52,764 nt of DNA from Gemmatimonadales bacterium (GTDB lineage: Bacteria; Gemmatimonadota; Gemmatimonadetes; Gemmatimonadales; GWC2-71-9). Below, in pieces: positions 26,217 to 35,497 of the stretch. The position numbers and the translations under genes were made by a program. Under the pieces are notes generated by a model that did not search any database, was not told the DNA's origin, and saw nothing but the letters and a program-made list of their open reading frames with translations. How positions within the stretch are numbered: position 1 is the first letter of the stretch; every line of letters starts with the position of its first letter. The stretch covers positions 1 to 52,764 of the forward strand of contig JAICJD010000005.1 of NCBI GenBank assembly GCA_025928645.1. Reading direction: 5' to 3'.

Positions 26217-26657
26217 ATGCGCGTGGTGCTGCAGCGTGTGTCGCGGGCGTCCGTGACCATCGAAGGCCGGGTCGCCGGCGCGATCGGTAAGGGGTTCTGC
26301 GTGCTGGTCGGTTTCACTCACGGCGATGGCGAGGCGCAGGTAGATTGGATGGCCGACAAGGTGGCGGGCCTCCGTCTCTTCGCCGACGCCGAGGGGAAGA
26401 TGAACGTCGGGCTCGCCGAGGCCGATGGCGCGGTGCTCGTCATCAGCCAGTTCACGCTCTATGGCGACGCTAGCAAGGGCCGCCGCCCTTCCTTCATCGA
26501 CGCGGCCCGTCCGGAGGCGGCCATTCCTCTGTACGAACGGTTCCTGGCCGCGCTCCGCGAGCGGGGCCTCGAAGTGGCGAGCGGCGAGTTCGGCGCCGAC
26601 ATGCAGGTCGAGATCCACAACGACGGCCCCGTCACCCTCATCCTGGATCGCGCATGA
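26217..26657 (+). CDS. dtd: D-aminoacyl-tRNA deacylase Dtd
   Basis: A 146-residue enzyme that hydrolyses D-amino acids (and glycine on tRNA-Ala) from mischarged tRNA, a translation quality step. It starts MRVVLQRVSRASVTIEG. Conserved active-site segments are VISQFTLYGDASKGRRPSF and NDGPVTLILDRA, matching the SQFTL and NxGPVT motifs of the family. Length is standard. The stop overlaps the ATG of maf (ATGA), so the two are co-translated. Confidence 0.97.
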   Translation: MRVVLQRVSRASVTIEGRVAGAIGKGFCVLVGFTHGDGEAQVDWMADKVAGLRLFADAEGKMNVGLAEADGAVLVISQFTLYGDASKGRRPSFIDAARPEAAIPLYERFLAALRERGLEVASGEFGADMQVEIHNDGPVTLILDRA

Positions 26658-27259
26658 CCGCCGAATCGCTCACCCTCGCCTCGTCCTCTCCCCGCCGGCG
26701 ACAGCTGCTCGAGATGCTGGGCATTCCGGTGCGGGCCGTGTCGCCCGACATTCCCGAGGTGCGGCGACCGGTGGAGACGCCGGTGGATTACGTGGAGCGG
26801 CTGGCGCGGGAGAAGGCGTTGTCGGTCGGGGGGCGCCTCGTGCTGGGGGCCGATACGACCGTCGTGGTGCGCGACGAGGTGCTGGAGAAGCCGACCGACG
26901 CCGCGGATGCGCTCCGTATGCTCAACAAGCTGCAGGGCCGGACCCACCAGGTGGTCACTTCGGTCGCCCTCGTGACCGACGAGACCATCCATCAGGCCAC
27001 CGACGTCACCAACGTGGTGTTCCGCCGGATGGACCCGGCGTTTCTCGAGGCCTACGTGGCGACGGGGGAGCCGATGGACAAGGCGGGGGCCTACGGCATT
27101 CAGGGGTACGGCGCGGCGCTGGTCGAGCGCATCGACGGCGACTTCTTCGGGGTGATGGGCCTGCCGATCCGGCTGGTGCTGTCGCTGCTGGAGCGGGCCG
27201 GCCGCCCCTACCGATTCGGCGACCGGAGCGGGACGGCCGCGGTCACGGAGGTGCGCTGA
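26654..27259 (+). CDS. maf: Maf-family nucleotide pyrophosphatase
   Basis: A 201-residue Maf/Ham1-fold protein. Maf enzymes remove pyrophosphate from non-canonical or ordinary pyrimidine nucleoside triphosphates. The signature LASSSPRRRQLLEMLGI opens the protein. LGADTTVVVRDEVLEKP and GKAGAYGIQG-type sequence (DKAGAYGIQGYGAALVE) follow, with IDGDFFGVMGLP near the end. It is coupled to dtd, and its last 52 nt overlap the convergent cyclase gene. Confidence 0.95.
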   Translation: MTAESLTLASSSPRRRQLLEMLGIPVRAVSPDIPEVRRPVETPVDYVERLAREKALSVGGRLVLGADTTVVVRDEVLEKPTDAADALRMLNKLQGRTHQVVTSVALVTDETIHQATDVTNVVFRRMDPAFLEAYVATGEPMDKAGAYGIQGYGAALVERIDGDFFGVMGLPIRLVLSLLERAGRPYRFGDRSGTAAVTEVR

Positions 27260-28866
27260 GGCTGCAGCTCGCGCAGCCGATACACCTGCACCACCTGCGC
27301 CTTGCCCTTGAGCGCCATCTCCGGCAGATACTCGCACGAAAGCTGGTCCCGCACCACCCGCAGGACCTGCTCGCTCACCAGAATCTCGCCCGGCGCGGCC
27401 TCGGCGCAGAGCCGTGCCGCGATGTTGACCGGGTCGCCGAGCACGGTGTACTCCAGCCGCCGATGGCTCCCGATGTTCCCGGCGAACACCTCGCCGTGGT
27501 TGATCCCGATGCCGACGCCGATCTCGGGACGCCCCTGGCTCGCCCAGCGCTCGTTGAGCCGGGCGACGGCGCGCTGCATGCTGAGCGCGGCGCGAATGGC
27601 GCGGTCGGGGTCGTCGGTGTGGGCGATCGGCGCGCCCCACAGCGCCATGATGGCGTCGCCGATGAACTTGTCGAGCGTGCCGCCGTGCTCGAAGATCACC
27701 TCCACCATCTCGGTGAAGTATTCGCTGAGGAACTGCGCGATGGCGTCGGGGCCCATGCCCTCGGCGATGGCGGTGAAGCCGCGGATGTCGCTGAAGAGCA
27801 CCGTCGTGGGGCGGCGCTCGCCGCCCTGCCGGATGGCCTCGGCCTGCTGGGCGATGTCGGCGGCGACGTTGGGCGCGAAGTAGCGCTCGAAGTTCGAGCG
27901 CACGGTGGCCTCGCGCCGAAGCTGCTCGGCGTAGCGCGAGTTCTTGATGCCGACGGCGGCCAGGCCGCTGAACGCCACGAGGAACTGCAGGTCTTCGTCG
28001 GTGAAGGTGTTGGTCGTGGTCAGGTTGTCGACGTAGAGCAGGCCGAGCACGCGGTCGGCGTTGTCCATGAGCGGCGAGCACATCGCGCTGCGCACGTTCT
28101 GGAGCAGGATCGACTGTCCGCGGAAGCGGGTGTCGGCCGGCGCGTTCTGGGAGACGACCGCGACCCGCTCCTCGAGGACCTTGTCCGCGATGGAGCGAGG
28201 GATCTGTACCGGCTGGGCGTCGCCCGAGCGGCTGCGGGCGATCGTGGGAACCAGCTCGCCGGTCTCGTCGTTGCACAGGACGACCGTCACCCGATCCACG
28301 CTCATGATCTCGAACGTCGTGTCCACGAGAGTGCGGAGCAGGCGCTCGAGATCCAGCTCGGCCGAAAGCTTCCGGGAGACCTCGAGCAGCATCTGGAGCT
28401 TCATGGCCTGCCGGGCCTCGCCGCGGTCGGCGGCCAGTTTGAGCTGGCCGGCCGGCGGACCGTCCCGGCTGGTGATGCCGGGCGGGCCTCCGCCGCTCAC
28501 CACGAGCTGGCGGACGATCTTCCCACCGTGGAGCCCCTCCGCCGCGATGGCGGGCCGCTGGATAGGCCCGGCGGGCATCGTCCGTGCGGTCACGCGGAAG
28601 GTGACCTTCCCGAACGTCAGCGTGTCCTCCGGCTGGAGCCGGCCTTCCTCGACGCGCGCGCCGTTGATGCAGGTGCCGTTGGAGCTGCCGAGGTCTTTCA
28701 CCAGCACGCCGTCGGGAGTCACGGTGAGCTCGGCGTGGCGGCGGGAGATGGTCGGATCGTAGATCGCGATGTCGCTGGCGACGCCCCGGCCCACGACGAG
28801 CGGACGGCCCTCCGGGAGCTCGAACGTCTGATCTCCGGAGCTGCTGACGAGGCGGAGCGGGGGCAT
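27208..28866 (-). CDS. FHA-GAF-class III adenylate/guanylate cyclase
   Basis: A 552-residue signalling protein. Residues about 1-95 form an FHA phosphothreonine-binding domain (VVGRGVASDIAIYDPTISRR, SSNGTCINGARV). A GAF-type sensor occupies about 165-330 (LDLERLLRTLVDTTFEIM, SAMCSPLMDNADRVLGLLYV). The class III cyclase domain covers about 365-530 with catalytic motifs VLFSDIRGFTAIAEG (metal Asp), DKFIGDAIMALWGAP and GINHGEVFAGNIG, plus VLGDPVNIAARLC. It probably makes cAMP in response to a bound ligand and a phosphoprotein partner. The Crp-like regulator at 51881 is a possible but unproven reader. Confidence 0.93.
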   Translation of the reverse strand: MPPLRLVSSSGDQTFELPEGRPLVVGRGVASDIAIYDPTISRRHAELTVTPDGVLVKDLGSSNGTCINGARVEEGRLQPEDTLTFGKVTFRVTARTMPAGPIQRPAIAAEGLHGGKIVRQLVVSGGGPPGITSRDGPPAGQLKLAADRGEARQAMKLQMLLEVSRKLSAELDLERLLRTLVDTTFEIMSVDRVTVVLCNDETGELVPTIARSRSGDAQPVQIPRSIADKVLEERVAVVSQNAPADTRFRGQSILLQNVRSAMCSPLMDNADRVLGLLYVDNLTTTNTFTDEDLQFLVAFSGLAAVGIKNSRYAEQLRREATVRSNFERYFAPNVAADIAQQAEAIRQGGERRPTTVLFSDIRGFTAIAEGMGPDAIAQFLSEYFTEMVEVIFEHGGTLDKFIGDAIMALWGAPIAHTDDPDRAIRAALSMQRAVARLNERWASQGRPEIGVGIGINHGEVFAGNIGSHRRLEYTVLGDPVNIAARLCAEAAPGEILVSEQVLRVVRDQLSCEYLPEMALKGKAQVVQVYRLRELQPQRTSVTAAVPLRSPNR

Positions 28867-28902
28867 ACGGTAATATAGGACGTGGGAGACGGCGAAGAGT
28901 TG

Positions 28903-30411
28903 TCACTGCCGCCGGCGCTCGGTCCGCTCGGCCTCGCTCGCCAGCGCCAGAGCCAGCAAGACGGCTCGGGCCTTCGCCTCCGTCTCCCGCCACTCGGCGG
29001 CGGGGTCGGAATCCGCGACGATGCCGGCGCCGGCCTGTACCCACGCCCGCCCGCCGCGCATGACGCAGGTACGGATCGTGATGGCGGTGTCCATCGTGCG
29101 GCCGCCCCAGCCGATGTAGCCTACCGCGCCGGCGTAGGGACCGCGGCGCACCGGCTCGAGCTCGTCGATGATCTGCATCGCGCGCACCTTGGGCGCGCCG
29201 GATACCGTGCCGGCCGGGAACGACGCCGTGAGCGCGGCGACCGCGTCGAGCCCCTCGCGCAGCCGGCCGCGCACCTCGCTCACCAGGTGCATCACGTGGG
29301 AGTACCGTTCGATCGTCATGAACGCGGTGAGGCGCACCGAGCCGAACTCGGCCACGCGCCCGACGTCGTTCCGCCCCAGGTCCACCAACATCAGGTGCTC
29401 CGCGCGCTCCTTCGGGTCGGCGGTGAGCTCGGCGGCCAGCGCGGCGTCTTCCTCGCCGTTCGCGCCGCGGGGCCGGGTGCCGGCGATGGGCCGCACGGTC
29501 ACCTCGCCGTCCTCCACGCGCACGAGAATCTCGGGCGAGCTCCCGATGATCTGGAGGTCGTCGCAGTGGAGATAGTAGAGATACGGCGCCGGGTTGAGCG
29601 CGCGGAGGTAGCGGTAGGTCAGGAACGGATCGGGCGCCGCCACCTCCAGCCGGCGGGACAGCACCGTCTGGAAGGTGTCGCCCGCGGCGATGTACTCCTT
29701 GATCCGGTCGACGTCGGCCTGGAATCGGTCGTCGGCGTAGGGCGACGCGGCGGGCGGCAGGCGCGCGGGCGGCTCGATGGCGAGCGGACGCACAGCGCCC
29801 GGCGCGCCGAGGCGCCTCACCCACTCGTCGATGCGCGCGGAGGCGGCGGCATAGAGGCGCCGCAGCTCCTCGTCGTCCGCCTCCGGGTCGACCTCCACGT
29901 TCGCGATGACCGTGGCGCGGTTGTACAGGTTGTCGAGCACGAGCAGCGTGTCGGTCACCATCATGAGGGCGTCGGGCAGGCCGCGGTCGTCCGGCGGCGC
30001 GTCGGGCAGCGTCTCGATGGTCCGCACGATGTCGTAGCCCAGGTAGCCCACCGCGCCGCCGGTGAAGCGCGGGAGGCCGGGCACGTCCACCGGCGGATGG
30101 CGCCGCAGCAGCGTTCCCAGGTGCTCGAGTGGCGCCACATCCTCGCCGACGAGCTGCCAGCCCTGTTCCCGCGTCCACCGCTCGGCGCGGCGGCCCTGGT
30201 AGCGGTACACCTCGCGCGGATCGGTGGACAGGAACGTGTAGCGCGCCCACCGCTCGCCGCCCTCCAGCGACTCGAGCAGGAAGCCGTAGGGCCCGCGGTG
30301 CAGCTTGGTGAAGGCCGAGACCGGCGTGTCGCCGTCGAGGACGACCTCGCGGGTCACCGGCACCATGGCGCCGCCCTGACGGGCGCGCGCCGCGAAGGCG
30401 TCGAAGCTCAT
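28903..30411 (-). CDS. trpE: Anthranilate synthase component I TrpE
   Basis: A 502-residue chorismate-using enzyme for the first step of tryptophan synthesis. I start at ATG 30411 (MSFDAFAARARQGG), overlapping the lipoprotein gene stop; the 758-codon track ORF includes shadow sequence. Conserved parts include GYLGYDIVRTIETLP, the catalytic RPIAGTRPRG, MLVDLGRNDVGRV, MTIERYSHVMHLVSEV, FPAGTVSGAPKVRAM and RRGPYAGAVGYIGWGG. The nearby TrpG glutaminase partner is absent from this window, so it must be encoded elsewhere. Adjacent genes are not tryptophan genes. Confidence 0.95.
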   Translation of the reverse strand: MSFDAFAARARQGGAMVPVTREVVLDGDTPVSAFTKLHRGPYGFLLESLEGGERWARYTFLSTDPREVYRYQGRRAERWTREQGWQLVGEDVAPLEHLGTLLRRHPPVDVPGLPRFTGGAVGYLGYDIVRTIETLPDAPPDDRGLPDALMMVTDTLLVLDNLYNRATVIANVEVDPEADDEELRRLYAAASARIDEWVRRLGAPGAVRPLAIEPPARLPPAASPYADDRFQADVDRIKEYIAAGDTFQTVLSRRLEVAAPDPFLTYRYLRALNPAPYLYYLHCDDLQIIGSSPEILVRVEDGEVTVRPIAGTRPRGANGEEDAALAAELTADPKERAEHLMLVDLGRNDVGRVAEFGSVRLTAFMTIERYSHVMHLVSEVRGRLREGLDAVAALTASFPAGTVSGAPKVRAMQIIDELEPVRRGPYAGAVGYIGWGGRTMDTAITIRTCVMRGGRAWVQAGAGIVADSDPAAEWRETEAKARAVLLALALASEAERTERRRQ

Positions 30412-31007
30412 GGGGCGGCGGGCGCGGCCACCAGGTAGGTGCCCGGCGAGCCGATCGCCGCCTGCAGGTTGTCGGTGGCCGGGCGGGTGGTCGGAAGCAG
30501 GGACAGCGACTGGCCGGCGGCCTGGACCTCGCCGACCGAGAGCGCGCGCTCGTACAGCGCGTCGCTGCCATAGACGCTGCGCGCCCTGGCCGACGCCGAG
30601 AAGTAGCGGGGGTACTTGAAGACGACCGACGCGCCGCTCCGGAACGGCCGGCTCGTGACCAGCGCCAGCCCGTACACGCCCGGAAGCGGCCGGATGTCGA
30701 CCCGCACCGGCAGCCCGCTGTCGGCCCGGAACGCCGCCGGCGCGAAGCTGACCTCGGCGAAGACGACGTTCTCCGGCGGCCCGTGCCGGAGCACTACGAC
30801 GCGAGGCGTGCCGCCGGTGAAGGTGACCGACGTGTCGGACGGCGGCGGTCCCGCGGTCTCGAGCACGATCGCCGAGGCGAGCGGGATGACGCGGGTGGCG
30901 CTCGGCGCGACACCTCTCGCGCCGTTGCCCGGCCGGCCGCCGCATGCGGCCAGCGCGAGACAGAAGCTGCTTGCCCGGCTCCAGGACCTCCGGGATATTC
31001 CCGTCAT
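30408..31007 (-). CDS. Predicted lipoprotein of unknown function
   Basis: A 199-residue protein from ATG 31007 (MTGISRRSWSRASSF); the track ORF start at 31145 lies in the opposite gene. The signal peptide ends with lipobox LALAAC (Cys24), followed by a Gly-rich stretch. The mature part is beta-rich (VTFTGGTPRVVVLRHG, VVFAEVSFAPAAFR, VRVDIRPLPGVYGLAL) without a family I recognise. It overlaps trpE by 4 nt (ATGA) and diverges from the Omp85-like gene with only 23 nt between starts. Confidence 0.78.
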   Translation of the reverse strand: MTGISRRSWSRASSFCLALAACGGRPGNGARGVAPSATRVIPLASAIVLETAGPPPSDTSVTFTGGTPRVVVLRHGPPENVVFAEVSFAPAAFRADSGLPVRVDIRPLPGVYGLALVTSRPFRSGASVVFKYPRYFSASARARSVYGSDALYERALSVGEVQAAGQSLSLLPTTRPATDNLQAAIGSPGTYLVAAPAAP

Positions 31008-31030
31008 CGACTCCCCGTGAGAGGTGCGCA

Positions 31031-33073
31031 GTGCGACGTGCGGTCGGTGTGGCCATGCTGCTCGCCCTGGGCCACGCGTTCCCGCTCGTCGCCCAGGCGT
31101 GGAACGCGCCGGCGGCGCGCGCGCTCGCGCAGCGCGCCACGGCACGGCGGCTCGCGACGCAGACCGACTCGACGCTCACGAGCTACCGGACCCGCGCGCA
31201 CGGCTTCGTGTTCTTCCTGGCGCAGGTGGGTGAGGGGCTGACCGAGCCGCCCCGGCTGGTCAAGGCCGACGAGCTCCGGGTGGAAGTGTATTGGCGGGCC
31301 CCGGACCGGAGCAAGCAGGTGATTCTCGGCTGGCGCGACGGCGCCTTCCTGCCGACCGACATCCACTACCACCGCGATCACCTCGGCATCGTCACCAACA
31401 ACTTCGGCAACGTCATCCGCATCGGCGAGGGCGACGAGGTGCGCGACGTCCCCCACCCGCTCAGCCCCGCGGGGCGCGAGGCGTACGACTTCGCGCTGGG
31501 CGACTCGCTGGCGATCCGCACGGCCGCGGGCGAGACCACCGTGCGCGAGCTCATGGTGCGTCCCCGCTCGTTCGCGCGTCCGCTCGTGGTCGGGACGCTC
31601 TACCTCGACGTCGCGACCGCGGAGCTGGTGCGCTTCCGCTTCAGCTTTACGTCCGCCGCCTATCTCGATCCGCAGCTCGAGGACATCAGCATCGTGCTCG
31701 AGAACTCGCTGTTCGAGCAACGCTACTGGCTCCCCTACCGCCAGGAAGTCGAGATCCGGCGCCGCACCAGCTGGCTCGACTTTCCGGCGCGCGGCATCAT
31801 CCGCGGCCGCTGGGAGATCGAGGGCTACGACCTCAACGTCCCGCTACCCGACGGGGTGTTCGAGGGCCCGGCCATCGGCGGGCTCGCCCGGCCCGCTCCG
31901 GCCGATTCGAGCTGGGGCGAGCCGCTGAGCCGGGCGATCGCGGGCGTCGCGCCGCCGGTCAACCGGCAGGACATGGACGCTCTGCGGGTCGAGGTGGAGC
32001 GGATCGCCGGCGCGCGGGCGCTGAGCGGCCTGCCCGCGAGCCGGCTCGCGGCCGGCTCCATCAGCGACATGGTGCACGTGAACCGGGTGCAGGGCCTCGC
32101 GCTCGGCTTCGCGGGCATTGTCGGGCTGCGGGAGCGGCGCGTCCAGGTGAGGCCCTCGATCGGGTACGGGACCTCGGACCACCGCGTGACCGGGGGACTC
32201 GAGGTGGATGCCGGGCTCGGCGCGACCCGACTTCGGCTCACGGGCGGCCGCCGGCTGGGGGACCTGAGCGATGTGCCGGTCATCTCTCCCGCGCTCAACA
32301 CGCTGCTCGCCCAGGAAGGCGGCCGCGACCACGGCGACTACGTGCTGCTCACCGGCGCATGGGCCGGCGTCCGGCATCGGCTGAGCGGCCGCACCTCGGC
32401 CGACCTGTCGGTCGGAGTGGAGGAGTCGCGCTCGGTCGCCACGCGGGCGACCCCCGCGACCGGCCGCTACGCGCCGAACCCCGCCCTCGGGTCGGGGACG
32501 CGGGGCGTCGCCCGGCTCGAACTCGAGCGCGCGAGCGGCGGCATTGCCGTGCGTCAGGACCTCCAGGGGCGCCTCCGGCTCGAGGCGGGCACCGGTCCGC
32601 GGAGTTATGCCCGGGCGACGCTGGAAGGCCGCTGGCTCACGACCCTGGCCGGGCACGAGCTGGTCTCCCGGGCGTACCTGGGGACGGGCACCGGCGGGCT
32701 CCCGGCTCACCGCAGCTTCGTGCTCGGCGGCCGTGGCACGCTGCCGGGCGAGCCGTTCCGCGCCTACGGCGGGCGTGACATGGCACTGGCGCAGGTGGAG
32801 TGGCGGTTCGAGGCGCCGATTCCCGCGCTGCCGCTCGGGTCGTTCGCTTCTACCGGCCGACGCATGACCCTGGCGCCGTTCGTGGCGGCGGGAATCGCGG
32901 GGCGGTCGCTCGCGGGGTTGCCGTGGGGCGGCTCGGACGGGGTCCGGCCAGTGGCGGGCCTCGCGCTGGAGTGGTTCATGCGCCTGATCCGGGTCGAGGC
33001 GGGCGTTGGGCTTCGGGACGGCGATTTCGGGCTCACGGTCGACGTCAATCGGGACTGGTGGGGTCTGTTGTAG
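31031..33073 (+). CDS. Omp85/BamA-like outer-membrane surface antigen
   Basis: A 680-residue exported protein from GTG 31031, with GAGAGG upstream and a signal peptide (residues 1-20, ending LVAQA). The first half (about 30-330) is a soluble beta-rich region. The second half (about 350-680) is a barrel whose HRSFVLGGRGTLPGEPFRAY resembles the LGG-LRGY loop of BamA-type barrels, followed by MALAQVEWRFEAPI and a final strand (FGLTVDVNRDWWGLL). POTRA repeats typical of BamA are not obvious, so it may be a patatin-less, DUF5686-like relative. Role: outer-membrane insertion, export or binding; unresolved. Confidence 0.78.
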   Translation: MRRAVGVAMLLALGHAFPLVAQAWNAPAARALAQRATARRLATQTDSTLTSYRTRAHGFVFFLAQVGEGLTEPPRLVKADELRVEVYWRAPDRSKQVILGWRDGAFLPTDIHYHRDHLGIVTNNFGNVIRIGEGDEVRDVPHPLSPAGREAYDFALGDSLAIRTAAGETTVRELMVRPRSFARPLVVGTLYLDVATAELVRFRFSFTSAAYLDPQLEDISIVLENSLFEQRYWLPYRQEVEIRRRTSWLDFPARGIIRGRWEIEGYDLNVPLPDGVFEGPAIGGLARPAPADSSWGEPLSRAIAGVAPPVNRQDMDALRVEVERIAGARALSGLPASRLAAGSISDMVHVNRVQGLALGFAGIVGLRERRVQVRPSIGYGTSDHRVTGGLEVDAGLGATRLRLTGGRRLGDLSDVPVISPALNTLLAQEGGRDHGDYVLLTGAWAGVRHRLSGRTSADLSVGVEESRSVATRATPATGRYAPNPALGSGTRGVARLELERASGGIAVRQDLQGRLRLEAGTGPRSYARATLEGRWLTTLAGHELVSRAYLGTGTGGLPAHRSFVLGGRGTLPGEPFRAYGGRDMALAQVEWRFEAPIPALPLGSFASTGRRMTLAPFVAAGIAGRSLAGLPWGGSDGVRPVAGLALEWFMRLIRVEAGVGLRDGDFGLTVDVNRDWWGLL

Positions 33074-33143
33074 CCCTCTTATCTTCAGCTTACGGCGTAC
33101 CCCGCTGCCAACCCGCCGTCCCCACAAGCGCCAGAGCCGATCG

Positions 33144-35402
33144 ATGCAGTTCACCGACGAATGGCTGGTTCATACCATCGAGCCCTTGCTGCCCGATGGC
33201 ACCGTCGCGGCCATCCGGCAGGAGCCCGCGCCGGCGCCCGGGTCGCTCTGGGAAATCCTGGTGCAGCGGAAGCTGGCCGGCGACGACCAGATCGTGCAGG
33301 CGCTCGCCAAGCGCTTTCGGATCCCGGTGGCCGATCTGAGCCGGACCGACGCCAAGCTGCAGCAGACGGTCCCCGAGCAGGTCGCCCGGCGGTTCAACGT
33401 CGTGCCGGTCCGGCAGACCGATTCGTACCTCGAGGTCGCCACCGCCAACCCGTTCGACATCGACGCGGAGAAGATGCTGGCCTTCGCCACCGGCCGCGAA
33501 GTTCGCATGCTGCTCGCGTCGCCCGCCATGATCCGCCATCGGCTGGACGAGATGTACCGCGGCGAGGACGCGGTCAATCGGCTGCTCGAGGGCCTCGGCG
33601 GCAACTTCGAGGTGAAGGAGCTCGTCGAGGAGGAAGAGGAGGCCGCGGCCAGCGCGGAGGAGGCCAGCCAGCGCCCGATCATCCGGCTGGTGGACGTCAT
33701 GCTGGCCGACGGCGTGACGAGCCGCGCCAGCGACATCCACGTCGAGCCCATCGAAGGCGGAGTCGTGGTGCGCTACCGGATCGACGGCGTGCTGCGGCAG
33801 GTCATGAAGATCCCGCGGAACGCCGGCCTGCCGCTCATCTCGCGCATCAAGATCATGTCCGGGCTCGACATCGCCGACCGGCTCCGGCCGCAGGACGGTC
33901 GCGCGCGCGTCAGCGTGAACGGCGAGGCGGTGGACCTCCGGGTCTCGACGCTCCCGGCCTCGCTCGGCGAGAAGGTCGTGATCCGCATCCTGAGCCAGCG
34001 CGCCACGGTGCTGAGCCTCGAGGCGCTGGGCATGCATCAGAACGAGCAGGAGGCCATCCGCAACCTGCTCGCGTTCAAGGAGGGCATCCTGCTCGTCACC
34101 GGCCCCACGGGGTCGGGCAAGACGACGACGCTCTACTCCGCCATCCGGCTGATCCAGGGCGAGGGCGTCAACATCGTCACCGTGGAGGATCCGGTCGAGT
34201 ACCGGCTGGGCGAGAACATCGTCCAGGTCCAGGTGCACGAGAAGGCGGGCCTGACGTTCGCCTCCGCGCTGCGCTCGATCCTCCGCCAGGATCCCGACGT
34301 GGTGCTGATCGGCGAGATCCGCGACCAGGAGACCGCGCAGATCGCGCTGCAGGCCTCGTTGACCGGTCACCTGGTCCTCTCGACGCTCCATACCAACGAC
34401 GCGCCCAACGCGGTCACCCGGCTCGTCGACATGGGGATGGAGCCGTACAAGATCGCCTCCGCGCTCCGCGGCGTCGTCGCGCAGCGGCTCATGCGGCGGC
34501 TGTGCCTCGCCTGCCGCCAGGCGGCGGCCGACGCCGTCCCCGAGCGCGCGGCCCGATTCATCCCCGCCGGCACGGTGCTCTACCAGGCCATCGGGTGTCC
34601 CGAGTGCTCGCAGACCGGCTACCGCGGGCGGTTCAGCATCATGGAGGTGCTCACGGTCAACGGCGAAATCGAGCGGCGCATCGGCCAGGGGGCCACCGCC
34701 GACCAGATCGCCGAGGCGGCGCGGCAGGGCGGCATGCGCTCGCTGTGGGAGAGCGGGCTCCGCCACGTGCTCGCGGGCGAGTCGACGCTCGACGAGTTGC
34801 TCCGGGTCACCGACGTCCCGCTCGAGACGCCCCGTTCCCCGGCGCCCGCGCCGGAGGCCGTGCCCGACGCTCGACCCGGTCGAGGCGCGCCCCGGGCCCA
34901 GGCCCAGGCGGCACCACCGCCGGCGCCCGCGGCGCCGCCCGCCGGTTTTCCGGCGCTCGATTTCATGGACCTCGAGCTGGTGGACGAGCCCGGCACACCG
35001 GAAACGGGAGCGCCCGCGCGCCCTCAGGGCACCAAGGTTCTTCTGGTCGAGGACGAGGAACAGCTCCGGCGGGTCATGAAGGACCTGCTCGAGCGCGAGG
35101 GATACATCGTCTCGGAGGCGCGCGACGGCGTGCAGGCGCTCGACCAGGTCGACCGCCACGCGCCCGACATCATCGTGCTCGACCTCAACCTGCCGGGCCT
35201 CGACGGCTACAGCGTGCTGAAGCAGCTGCGCTCCCGGCCGGCCACCCGCGGCATCCCGGTCATGGTGCTCACGGCCAAGGGCGACGAGGACAACGAGGTG
35301 CGCGTGTTCGAGCTCGGGGCCGACGACTTCATCACCAAGCCATTCCGCGCCCGCGCCCTGTCGGCGCGGCTCGAGGCCGTCCTCGGCCGCCACCGCGCTT
35401 GA
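33144..35402 (+). CDS. pilB: Type IV pilus/type II secretion ATPase PilB fused to a receiver domain
   Basis: A 752-residue protein from ATG 33144. Residues 1-130 are an MshEN/T2SSE-N domain (LVQRKLAGDDQIVQALAKRF). The hexameric ATPase follows: SRASDIHVEPIEGGVVVRYR, Walker A GPTGSGKTTTLYSA (near 319), RSILRQDPDVVLIGEIRD (Walker B), TLHTNDAPNAVTRL, and the zinc pair CLAC (near 453) with CPEC (near 487). After an Ala/Pro linker (about 560-630) comes a CheY-like receiver (about 630-750; LLVEDEEQL, Asp in IIVLDLNLPGLDG, Lys in FITKPF). The fusion suggests direct control of pilus extension or secretion by phosphorylation. Confidence 0.92.
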   Translation: MQFTDEWLVHTIEPLLPDGTVAAIRQEPAPAPGSLWEILVQRKLAGDDQIVQALAKRFRIPVADLSRTDAKLQQTVPEQVARRFNVVPVRQTDSYLEVATANPFDIDAEKMLAFATGREVRMLLASPAMIRHRLDEMYRGEDAVNRLLEGLGGNFEVKELVEEEEEAAASAEEASQRPIIRLVDVMLADGVTSRASDIHVEPIEGGVVVRYRIDGVLRQVMKIPRNAGLPLISRIKIMSGLDIADRLRPQDGRARVSVNGEAVDLRVSTLPASLGEKVVIRILSQRATVLSLEALGMHQNEQEAIRNLLAFKEGILLVTGPTGSGKTTTLYSAIRLIQGEGVNIVTVEDPVEYRLGENIVQVQVHEKAGLTFASALRSILRQDPDVVLIGEIRDQETAQIALQASLTGHLVLSTLHTNDAPNAVTRLVDMGMEPYKIASALRGVVAQRLMRRLCLACRQAAADAVPERAARFIPAGTVLYQAIGCPECSQTGYRGRFSIMEVLTVNGEIERRIGQGATADQIAEAARQGGMRSLWESGLRHVLAGESTLDELLRVTDVPLETPRSPAPAPEAVPDARPGRGAPRAQAQAAPPPAPAAPPAGFPALDFMDLELVDEPGTPETGAPARPQGTKVLLVEDEEQLRRVMKDLLEREGYIVSEARDGVQALDQVDRHAPDIIVLDLNLPGLDGYSVLKQLRSRPATRGIPVMVLTAKGDEDNEVRVFELGADDFITKPFRARALSARLEAVLGRHRA

Positions 35403-35497
35403 GCCGGCCGCCGACCTCTCCGCCCGAATCGCCTCCCGCCCGACCGACCAGCAGCCCACCGCCCGGACCGGCGGCGGACTGGCGCGCCGCGGACGGC

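Noticed and set aside
26459-30571. A 1370-codon minus-strand ORF across dtd, maf, the cyclase gene and trpE
   Set aside because: Its translation is low-complexity Arg/Pro/Ala with no domains, and four well-supported genes occupy the same DNA in other frames. It is a high-GC shadow ORF.
33161-35497. The long upstream part of the 1142-codon ORF ending in hisC
   Set aside because: The first 779 codons are a shadow of pilB; homology to HisC begins only after about 35498.
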